A DNA stretch of 50,290 nucleotides, from the NCBI GenBank assembly GCA_035456205.1, contig DATIDQ010000090.1:1-50290 (forward strand). The letters run 5' to 3'. The position numbers and the translations under genes were made by a program. Each line of letters opens with the position of its first letter. Positions within the stretch are counted from its first letter, which is position 1. Positions 34,166-41,049 of this stretch are shown here, piece after piece. The stretch is from UBA7239 sp035456205. Its GTDB lineage: Bacteria; Pseudomonadota; Gammaproteobacteria; Pseudomonadales; UBA7239. The notes beneath the pieces were generated by a model. That model saw only the letters and a program-made list of their open reading frames with translations, did no database searches and was not told the origin of the DNA.

Positions 34166-34615
34166 ATGGCGATCACACGCACCAGCAATACCGCACGCAT
34201 GACACCAACCAAATGGTTTGGCGTTAGCATCATCGCGTTATTTTTTATCGGCGGCGGCATCGCACATTTTATGTATACCGATGACTTCGCTGCGATAGTG
34301 CCACCGTGGATGCCGCATCCGCGTGAAACGGTTTTAGCTACCGGCGTACTGGAACTGGTCTTTGCTGCGTTGTTGTTTGTGCCGGCAGCGCGGCAGCGTA
34401 CCGGTTTGTGGATTGCAGTGTATTGTCTCGCCGTGTTACCCGCGAATATTTACATGCTGCAAAATAATATCCCGATGTTCGGTTACCAAGCGCCACCTGC
34501 GGTTTTATATTTCCGCTTGCTGTTGCAGGCCGGCGTGATTGCGCTGGCGATCTGGAGCACGAATGCAAAACAACATCTGGTGCGTTATGGGTTGTCAGGG
34601 TTGTTTAGGGGCTAG
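34166..34615 (+). CDS. DoxX-like membrane protein
   Basis: A 149-residue protein with four membrane spans. FFIGGGIAHFMYTDDFAAIVPPWMPHPRETVLATGVLELVFAALLFVPAARQRTG (key parts: GGIAHF, VPPWMPHP, GVLELVFA) is the pattern of the DoxX-like family. Members occur with redox and stress proteins; the function is not clear. The start at 34166 follows the ligase gene by 24 bases, so it is likely in the same transcript. Its end overlaps the end of znuA on the other strand by 11 bases. Confidence 0.85.
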   Translation: MAITRTSNTARMTPTKWFGVSIIALFFIGGGIAHFMYTDDFAAIVPPWMPHPRETVLATGVLELVFAALLFVPAARQRTGLWIAVYCLAVLPANIYMLQNNIPMFGYQAPPAVLYFRLLLQAGVIALAIWSTNAKQHLVRYGLSGLFRG

Positions 34616-35501
34616 CGGCTTTCGATTGCAGACAACCCGAAATTTTCCCAACTAAATCCCGCATAAAACGTTCATAAGCATCCGCACCATCAGTAACATT
34701 TTCACCCAGCGGATCCAGTTCCACCATTTTCACTTTGGCCGCAGCACTGCCCAACCAGCTGTTCACAGCATCACGCCCGTGCTCAGGCTCATAAAATAAA
34801 CACTGCACATTGTCACTGTTTAACAACGCCAGTAATTCAGAACGCTCACGCGCACCGGCAGGAATACTTTCGTGGTGCCACACCGCTGCACGCTGGTTGA
34901 GGTGGTAGCGCTGCACGATGCGTTGATAGCCATCGTGATACACCACAAAACCGGTTTTTGATACAAAATTAAATTGCACAGATATTTCTTTATCCAGCGC
35001 ACTCATGCTTTGCTGGAACTGTGCGAGACGCTGATTAATGTCATTGGCTTTTGCAGGATAAATTTGCGACAAAGCTTGTGCAATGGATGTTGCTTGCTCG
35101 CGCAAGGCGAGCGGATCCAGCCAGATATGCGGATCGGTATCCGTCATATCTTCTGTGTGTTGATGCCCATCGGCATCATGATGATGAAAAGAATGTGGCA
35201 GTAGGGCGAGCTGGCGATTTGCCGGCAGACGGTCAGCGATCTGATCCAACCAGGGCTCCAGCCCCGGCCCCACCCAAACCAGCAAGGCACTGTGCTGGAT
35301 ACTCACCACATCAGCAGGGCGCAGTTGGTAATCATGCGGCGACTGGCCATCCGGAATCAGCACCTGCACATTCGCGCCAGCCGGCGCCAACGCCTGCACC
35401 ACCCAGGCCAGAGGTTTGACGGTCACCAGCAATACAGGCTCTTCAGCGCACAATGGTGCGGAAACGAACAACAGTAATAGCAGTGAAAACAGGCTTTTCA
35501 T
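34605..35501 (-). CDS. znuA: zinc ABC transporter substrate-binding protein
   Basis: A 298-residue periplasmic zinc-binding protein. I choose the start at 35501 (MKSLFSLLLLLFVSAPLCAEE), which gives a clean signal peptide; a start at 35516 is possible. The His-rich metal loop FHHHDADGHQH follows PHSF at about 125-140, and DPHIWLDP, VVYHDGY and FYEPEHGRD carry the metal ligands and cluster A-I hallmarks. It captures zinc and delivers it to ZnuB. It is divergent from znuC-znuB across 79 bases, the common arrangement. Confidence 0.95.
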   Translation of the reverse strand: MKSLFSLLLLLFVSAPLCAEEPVLLVTVKPLAWVVQALAPAGANVQVLIPDGQSPHDYQLRPADVVSIQHSALLVWVGPGLEPWLDQIADRLPANRQLALLPHSFHHHDADGHQHTEDMTDTDPHIWLDPLALREQATSIAQALSQIYPAKANDINQRLAQFQQSMSALDKEISVQFNFVSKTGFVVYHDGYQRIVQRYHLNQRAAVWHHESIPAGARERSELLALLNSDNVQCLFYEPEHGRDAVNSWLGSAAAKVKMVELDPLGENVTDGADAYERFMRDLVGKISGCLQSKAASP

Positions 35502-35544
35502 AAGGAGTGTGGGCATTCCGCAGCGCAGGCCTTTCGGCAATTGC

Positions 35545-35555
35545 GTTATTATCAC
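35545..35555. promoter_or_regulatory. weak candidate Zur-like site in the znuA/znuC intergenic region
   Basis: GTTATTATCAC is an imperfect palindrome resembling the core of gammaproteobacterial Zur boxes (GTTAT and ATAAC arms) but is two bases shorter than the usual 13-base core. It sits between the divergent znuA and znuC starts where Zur would act. The region has no better match. Confidence 0.25.
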
Positions 35556-35580
35556 CGCTTTCCCGATTGACGCCATTGCC

Positions 35581-36363
35581 ATGCTCGCCGATACCCCTGT
35601 CATTGCCGAATCTGCTGACCGCTTGCTGCTGTCTACGCATGGATTGTGCGTGCACGCAGATGGCAGACACATACTGGATCACATTGATCTCGGCTTGCAC
35701 GAAGGCGAAATCGTCACGGTGATCGGCCCGAATGGCGCGGGCAAAACTACATTGCTGAAAGCACTGCTGGGGTTTATCACCCCGAACGCCGGCACGGTCA
35801 CACGCAGTAATAATCTGCGCATTGGCTACATGCCACAAAAACTGGTATTGAACCCGCTGCTGCCAATCACCGTGCAACGCTTCCTGCGCCAGACCAATAC
35901 CAGTGATGCAGCCATTGTTGATGCATTGACACAAACCGGCGTTGCAGATTTGTTACAACAATCGTTACACAAAATATCGGGTGGTGAATTGCAACGCGTT
36001 TTACTCGCGCGCGCTTTATTGCGTCAGCCACAATTGCTAGTGCTCGACGAACCAGCACAAGGTGTCGATGTTTGTGGGCAAGCAGACCTATACCGGTTAA
36101 TTGCGGAATTACGCAACCGTTACCACTGCGGCGTGTTGCTGGTATCACATGATTTGCATCTCGTCATGGCGGCCACCGATACTGTTATTTGCCTCAACCA
36201 GCATATTTGCTGTCAGGGGCACCCTGAACACGTGAGCCAGCATCCGGAATATCTGCAATTGTTCGGCGGAAAAATAGCCGATGGCATTGCGGTGTACACG
36301 CACCACCACGACCACGATCACGATTTGCATGGCAATGTGCATAAAGGCTGTGTGCATGACTGA
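35581..36363 (+). CDS. znuC: zinc ABC transporter ATP-binding protein with His-rich tail
   Basis: A 260-residue ATPase. The start at 35581 (MLADTPVIAE) drops a 55-residue extension that lies in the intergenic region. Walker A is GPNGAGKTTLLKA (about residues 47-57), the signature loop is KISGGELQR, Walker B is LLVLDEPAQGVD, and the switch His is in LLVSHDLH. ZnuC powers zinc uptake through ZnuB. The C-terminus has THHHDHDHDLHGNVHKG, a His-rich stretch that may bind zinc. It overlaps znuB by eight bases. No zur gene lies between, unlike many zur-znuC-znuB operons. Confidence 0.96.
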   Translation: MLADTPVIAESADRLLLSTHGLCVHADGRHILDHIDLGLHEGEIVTVIGPNGAGKTTLLKALLGFITPNAGTVTRSNNLRIGYMPQKLVLNPLLPITVQRFLRQTNTSDAAIVDALTQTGVADLLQQSLHKISGGELQRVLLARALLRQPQLLVLDEPAQGVDVCGQADLYRLIAELRNRYHCGVLLVSHDLHLVMAATDTVICLNQHICCQGHPEHVSQHPEYLQLFGGKIADGIAVYTHHHDHDHDLHGNVHKGCVHD

Positions 36364-37177
36364 TTTTTTTATCAACGCACCTGTTTTATTGCTGCCATTA
36401 CTGGCGGGCATCGGCACAGCATTACTCGCCGGTCCACTCGGTTGTTTTGTGGTGTGGCAGCGCATGGCATATTTCGGTGAAAGTTTGTCACATAGCGCAT
36501 TGCTCGGTGTTGCCATCGGTTTGTGGTTCAAACTCCCGCCGACACTCACTGTGATCGGCGCCGGAGTTCTACTGGCTTTTTTGCTCGCTGGCTTACAGCG
36601 TCGATCAAATTTTTCTTCCGATACTTTGCTCGGCATTCTTTCACACACTTTGCTGGCAGCAGGTCTTGTATTATTAGCCGCCTTGCCCGATTTGCGCGTT
36701 AATCTGGATGCCTTGTTATTTGGTGATCTGCTAGCGGTATCATTACAGGATGTAATAATACTCACCGTATTGTTACTGGCACTGGCTGCGTGTTTGTGGC
36801 GTTTGTGGCAACCATTGATTGCTATCACTGTGCATGAAGAACTCGCCAGTGCCGAAGGCATCAATGTTTCGCGTATTCGCACAGCACTGATGTTAATGAT
36901 GGCATTGACGGTTGCAGTAGCAATGAAAGTGGTCGGCGTTCTGTTAATGACATCGCTGTTGATTATTCCAGCGGCCATTGCCCAGCGCTTCGCCCGCTCA
37001 CCCGAGCAAATGGCCTGGATCGCCAGTATAACCGGCGTATTGGCTGTCATCAGTGGATTGCTGCTGTCATGGTTTGCCAACAGTCCTGTCGGGCCGTCAA
37101 TTGTATTATTAGCTGGTATATTTTTTCTTAATTCGCTGTTTATCAATAATATGCGAAAACTTTTTTTCCATTCCTGA
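36356..37177 (+). CDS. znuB: zinc ABC transporter permease
   Basis: A 273-residue membrane permease of the ABC-3 family. The start at 36356 (MTDFFINAP) lies inside the end of znuC, so translation is coupled. The sequence AGPLGCFVVWQRMAYFGESLSHSALLGVAIGLW (parts: GCFVVWQRMAYFGES, SHSALLGVA) is the family hallmark, followed by about seven further membrane spans and the EELASAEGI loop. It moves zinc into the cytoplasm with ZnuA and ZnuC. The following enoyl-CoA hydratase gene begins 13 bases downstream. Confidence 0.96.
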   Translation: MTDFFINAPVLLLPLLAGIGTALLAGPLGCFVVWQRMAYFGESLSHSALLGVAIGLWFKLPPTLTVIGAGVLLAFLLAGLQRRSNFSSDTLLGILSHTLLAAGLVLLAALPDLRVNLDALLFGDLLAVSLQDVIILTVLLLALAACLWRLWQPLIAITVHEELASAEGINVSRIRTALMLMMALTVAVAMKVVGVLLMTSLLIIPAAIAQRFARSPEQMAWIASITGVLAVISGLLLSWFANSPVGPSIVLLAGIFFLNSLFINNMRKLFFHS

Positions 37178-37190
37178 TCGAGTTTGCAAC

Positions 37191-38003
37191 ATGACCACCA
37201 ATACAATCCATACAAAAAATTATTCCACCCTGTTATTTACAGTCGACGCAGGTATCGCACAAATCATCCTGAACCGTACTGAATCCGCCAACAGCATGAA
37301 TATGGCGATGGGGCGTGAACTACTGGATGTTGCAAAATGTTGCGAACAGAACGACACAATCCGCGTGGTGATATTGACAGGTGCCGGCCAGTTTTTTTCT
37401 GCTGGCGGCGACTTGAAAGCATTTGCCAATTTCGGTGATGCCATCAGCGAAGGTTTGCAAGAATTGACTGATTATTTGCACGCTGCGGTCAGTATTTTTA
37501 TTCGTATGCGCGCACCCATGATTGTCGCTGTAAATGGCGCGGCAGTGGGCGCTGGTTTCAGCCTGGCGATGGCTGGTGATTTTGTATTGGCATCAGATAA
37601 TGCAAAATTTGCGATGGCATACACCACAGCGGGCCTCAGTCCTGATGGCGGCGCCAGTTACTTTTTACCGCGCCTGGTCGGTTTACGTCGCGCGCAAGAA
37701 TTGATAATAGGCAATCGAAAACTGTCTGCCGATGAGGCACTGGATTGGGGATTGATCACACGTGTTTGCCGTGCAGAAAATTTGATGGCGGAAACGTATG
37801 AACTCGCACAACAACTGGCAAGCAGTGCGACTCAAGCCATAGGTACTGTAAAAAAACAATTACTGGTAAGTTTTGATAACAGTCCTGAAACCCAGATGGA
37901 ACTGGAAGGAAAAGCCATTTCACATCTCGCCTCCTGCAAAGACGGCCAGGAAGGCATTCATGCATTCCTCAACAAACGTAAACCTGTTTTTACAGGTAAA
38001 TAA
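37191..38003 (+). CDS. enoyl-CoA hydratase/isomerase family protein
   Basis: A 270-residue crotonase-fold protein. Oxyanion-hole sequences FSAGGDLKAF (about residues 66-75) and NGAAVGAGFSLAM (about 112-124) are present. The end with FLNKRKPVF is typical. PaaG-like, MenB-like or acyl-CoA hydratase roles cannot be told apart by eye; one acidic position (after GGDLKAF and in TTAGLSPDGG, where Asp replaces a common Glu) suggests isomerase-type chemistry. The gene starts 13 bases after znuB and precedes the SDR by 14 bases, so it and the SDR are coupled to the zinc operon transcript or have their own promoter. Confidence 0.92.
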   Translation: MTTNTIHTKNYSTLLFTVDAGIAQIILNRTESANSMNMAMGRELLDVAKCCEQNDTIRVVILTGAGQFFSAGGDLKAFANFGDAISEGLQELTDYLHAAVSIFIRMRAPMIVAVNGAAVGAGFSLAMAGDFVLASDNAKFAMAYTTAGLSPDGGASYFLPRLVGLRRAQELIIGNRKLSADEALDWGLITRVCRAENLMAETYELAQQLASSATQAIGTVKKQLLVSFDNSPETQMELEGKAISHLASCKDGQEGIHAFLNKRKPVFTGK

Positions 38004-38017
38004 ATAAAGGTAGCAGT

Positions 38018-38794
38018 ATGAACAACAGTAATGATTTTTCCGGAAAAACTGTGATTGTCACCGGCGGTGGCAAAGGTGTTGGTCTCGGCATCACGCAATG
38101 CTTTCTGGCACAAGGTGCTACCGTCATTATCTGCAGCCGCAGCGAACTGGAGTCGCTGCCTGAAGTGAACGGCAACCGCGCGCATTTTGTCGCAGCTGAT
38201 GTGCGCGATGTTGAGCAGATCAATCACGTCGTCGATTATGCAAAAAACACCTTTGGCAGGCTGGATGTGCTGGTCAACAACGCTGGCGGCGCGCCGCATA
38301 CCGATGCCGCTACCGCCAGCCCGCGTTTCTCCGAGAAAATTATTGCGCTGAATCTACTCGCGCCACTCAATTTTTCCCAGGCCGCCAATCGCGTGATGCA
38401 ACAGCAAGCTGGAGGCGGAGTGATTATCAATATTGCCAGCGTGTCGGGTGAACGCCCTTCTCCCGGCACAGCCGCTTATGGCGCCGCCAAAGCCGGCTTG
38501 CTCAACCTCACTAAATCTTTGGCCGTGGAATGGGCACCAAAAGTTCGCGTCGTCGGGATAACTTGTGGCATGATCCGGACTGAGCAGGCACACCTGCATT
38601 ATGGTGATGAGACAGGCATTGCCGCCGTTGAAGCCACCGTGCCGTTAAATCGCCTCGCCACACCTGAAGATATTGGCAATGCTTGTACGTTTATGGCGTC
38701 GCCGCTAGCATCGTACATCAGTGGCAGCAGCCTGTTAGTGCATGGCGGCGGCGAGAAACCGGCTTTTCTTGAAGCAGGTAATGCGCATAATTAG
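38018..38794 (+). CDS. short-chain dehydrogenase/reductase
   Basis: A 258-residue classical SDR. The cofactor loop VTGGGKGVGLGI (about residues 14-25) and an Arg/Ser after strand 2 (ICSRSE) suggest NADP(H). The structural motif NNAGG, the catalytic Ser in IASVSGERP and the YxxxK pair in AAYGAAKAG are intact. The start at 38018 has AAGG eight bases upstream. The substrate is unknown; the nearby acyl-CoA ligase and hydratase suggest a hydroxyacyl-CoA or related keto compound. Confidence 0.93.
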   Translation: MNNSNDFSGKTVIVTGGGKGVGLGITQCFLAQGATVIICSRSELESLPEVNGNRAHFVAADVRDVEQINHVVDYAKNTFGRLDVLVNNAGGAPHTDAATASPRFSEKIIALNLLAPLNFSQAANRVMQQQAGGGVIINIASVSGERPSPGTAAYGAAKAGLLNLTKSLAVEWAPKVRVVGITCGMIRTEQAHLHYGDETGIAAVEATVPLNRLATPEDIGNACTFMASPLASYISGSSLLVHGGGEKPAFLEAGNAHN

Positions 38795-38861
38795 TAGTCT
38801 TTTTCTAGTCATCATTGTGTAGTCTTCAACTTTTCAAACCAATCCATTGAGGATGTTCTAC

Positions 38862-40187
38862 ATGGAAAAGTTTCTGAAACCGCTAGCAGTCGCTCTGGCC
38901 ATGACCGCGGGCTCGGCAGCATGGGCTGCAGACAACAGTAGCGTTGCCGCGCTGCGCAGCAAAATGACCAGTGGCGACACCAAAGCAGCCTGGAATGATG
39001 CGCAAAAAATGCGCAGCCAATGGGAGTCAGACACAGAATTTGATTATCTCTACGGTCTGCTGGCCTACGACCAGGGCCATTACAACGATGCGCAATTCTC
39101 GCTGGAACGCGTCACTTTGGTCGAACCGGATAATGTGCAGGCGCGACTTGCACTGGCCAAGGCGTATTACAAACTTGGCGACGAGCACAGCGCAGAGCGC
39201 CAGTTTGAAGCCGTCAAAAAATCGAATCCACCGGCCGATGTGATGCGTGACGTCAATCATTATCTGGCGGAAATGGGGCATGGCCGCAGCGGCAGTCTGA
39301 CCGGTTTTGTTGAAGCAGGTATCGGTCACGATAACAATATCAACTCCACCACCAGCGAAAGCACCATCTCCAACCCATCATACAATCCACTCATTGCAAC
39401 CTCGGATCCACTGATCCTGTTAAACCCGGACGCAAGCAAGGAATCCGACAACTATGATTTTCTAGTGGGCGGTCTCGATTATTACAGACCCCTGGATGAG
39501 GATACCGGCGTTGAAGCGTCGGGGCGTATTGGTATGCGCAACAACTTCAGCAGCAGTGATTTTGACACCAATCTCTACCGTGGCAGCGTGAGCGTAGTAC
39601 AGACATTCGGCAAGGATCAACTGCGCGGAACCTTTACTGCTCTCAGCAACCGCCTCAGTGATTCCGACGACCAGAATTATTACAGCCTCTCGGGTGACTG
39701 GACGCATTCCACGTATGGTGGATGGACCATTTCCAGCGCCGTCTTTGTTAATGAAGTGCTCTACCCTGATGACAATCTCCGCGATGTCTATCAATACATC
39801 GGCAACATCGCAGCCCAGCGCCATTTCGGGCGACTCTCCAATACTATCGGGCTGGTTGTCGGCGACGAAAGCGCGCAAGAAGACAGAGGCGACCATAACG
39901 CACGTACGTTTGGCGGTGGATACTACGATGTTGATTACGATTTGTCCGGCGGGCATCAGATTTTTGGCCAGGCGTTTTATCAACATGCCCACTACAATGG
40001 AATGGATCCATTTTTCAGACAAACACAAGATGCCTGGTATGGCCAATATGCACTGGGCTGGAATTGGCGCTTGAATAAACCGTTGCGTTTGCGTACTGAA
40101 ATTATTTACAGCAATAACGACAGTGATATCGATTATTACTCCTACGAACGCACCCGCGTACAAACCGGTCTGCGCTACAGTTTCTGA
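38862..40187 (+). CDS. TPR-containing outer membrane beta-barrel protein (Slam/DUF560-like)
   Basis: A 441-residue exported protein. GAGG lies nine bases before the ATG at 38862. The signal peptide is cut after AWA. Residues about 30-140 form two or three TPR-like repeats (TEFDYLYGLLAYDQGHYNDAQFSLERV and VQARLALAKAYYKLGDEHSAERQFE). From about residue 155 the protein is beta-rich with alternating aromatic strands (TGFVEAGIGHDNNINS, YDFLVGGLDYYRPL) and ends in RYSF, a typical last strand for outer membrane barrels. The order TPR then barrel matches the Slam (surface lipoprotein assembly modulator) pattern. It precedes the FecR-domain gene by 22 bases. Whether it exports a protein or senses a ligand is unknown. 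Confidence 0.85.
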   Translation: MEKFLKPLAVALAMTAGSAAWAADNSSVAALRSKMTSGDTKAAWNDAQKMRSQWESDTEFDYLYGLLAYDQGHYNDAQFSLERVTLVEPDNVQARLALAKAYYKLGDEHSAERQFEAVKKSNPPADVMRDVNHYLAEMGHGRSGSLTGFVEAGIGHDNNINSTTSESTISNPSYNPLIATSDPLILLNPDASKESDNYDFLVGGLDYYRPLDEDTGVEASGRIGMRNNFSSSDFDTNLYRGSVSVVQTFGKDQLRGTFTALSNRLSDSDDQNYYSLSGDWTHSTYGGWTISSAVFVNEVLYPDDNLRDVYQYIGNIAAQRHFGRLSNTIGLVVGDESAQEDRGDHNARTFGGGYYDVDYDLSGGHQIFGQAFYQHAHYNGMDPFFRQTQDAWYGQYALGWNWRLNKPLRLRTEIIYSNNDSDIDYYSYERTRVQTGLRYSF

Positions 40188-40209
40188 TTATTCAGGGAGA
40201 TACAACGTC

Positions 40210-41049
40210 ATGACATTATTGAATCGTTACAGTGTTCTGGTCACCGCTCTCCTGCTAGGTGCTCTGGCGCTTGGATTGCAAGCCGCCACCCGCCCTGCTG
40301 GTGTCGTTCTGCTTGTAACCGGCCAAGCCAATGCACAAGTGTCCGGTGAATCCACTCGAGCCTTGAGTCGGCGCGCGGAAATTTATGTCGGTGATCGCAT
40401 CAACACTTCCGCCGACAGCCAATTGCAATTGCGTATGAAAGATGGCGCCATGATCGCTCTCGGCGCCAACGCAGAATTTATCGTGAAGGCTTACAGTGAT
40501 GATGCTACCGGTGATAAGAAAGATGAAGCCTCGCTGTCACTGGTAAAAGGCGGTCTACGCACAATTTCAGGCCAGATCGACAAAGCGGCTTATTCAATGG
40601 AAACGCCAACTGCCACGCTGGGTATTCGCGGCACAGTGTTTGATGTTTATGTCAAAGCCGACGGCACAACAGTCGTTATTTTGCGCGAAGGTGCTGTGGA
40701 TGTGACCAGCAAACCCGGTGGCGCCGTTCAGCATCTCACCGTGAAAGGGCTCGCTAGCATTATTGAACAAGGCAAAGCGCCAACTGAACCGGGCCCGCCT
40801 CCACAAGACGTGCTGGATTACCTGCGCGGCATTCTGGGTGACTTGCCCGATAACATTACCTGGCAAACCGATGGCGATGGTGGCATCACCTTCAAGGCAG
40901 GGGAAGATATCATCAACATCATCAACGACCACCCACCCGGTATTGAAGGCGATGGTGATGTACCGGGCGTTCCAGCGGGCGGCGGTCCAGCATGCGCCCC
41001 CAGAGATTTTGCCTGCGGCTGTCGCCAGAATCCTTACGGCTGCGGCTAA
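40210..41049 (+). CDS. exported FecR-domain protein with Cys-rich tail
   Basis: A 279-residue periplasmic protein. AGGGAG lies ten bases before the ATG at 40210. The signal peptide ends near LGLQA. Residues about 30-185 form a FecR domain: VGDRINTSADSQLQLRMKDGAMIALG (parts: VGDRINTS, LRMKDGAMIAL), then SLVKGGLRTISG and TPTATLGIRGTVFDVYV. Known FecR proteins sense and transmit envelope signals; many stand-alone ones are of unknown role. After a Pro/Asp-rich linker the tail has CAPRDFACGCRQNPYGCG, four cysteines in the last 21 residues. No FecI sigma factor lies nearby. It lies 22 bases after the barrel gene. Its stop codon abuts that of the opposite-strand CHASE2 cyclase gene. Confidence 0.88.
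   Translation: MTLLNRYSVLVTALLLGALALGLQAATRPAGVVLLVTGQANAQVSGESTRALSRRAEIYVGDRINTSADSQLQLRMKDGAMIALGANAEFIVKAYSDDATGDKKDEASLSLVKGGLRTISGQIDKAAYSMETPTATLGIRGTVFDVYVKADGTTVVILREGAVDVTSKPGGAVQHLTVKGLASIIEQGKAPTEPGPPPQDVLDYLRGILGDLPDNITWQTDGDGGITFKAGEDIINIINDHPPGIEGDGDVPGVPAGGGPACAPRDFACGCRQNPYGCG

Noticed and set aside
35502..35672. Upstream extension of znuA by 57 residues
   Set aside because: It would place the signal peptide inside the protein, and the region is the intergenic space with znuC.
36145..37215. 356-codon open frame on the minus strand opposite znuB
   Set aside because: Antisense to znuB with a Ser/Thr/Asn/Lys-rich composition produced by the complementary membrane codons; no motif.
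39462..40163. 233-codon open frame on the minus strand opposite the barrel gene
   Set aside because: Antisense to a gene with signal peptide, TPR and barrel features; the frame is an artefact of biased third positions.
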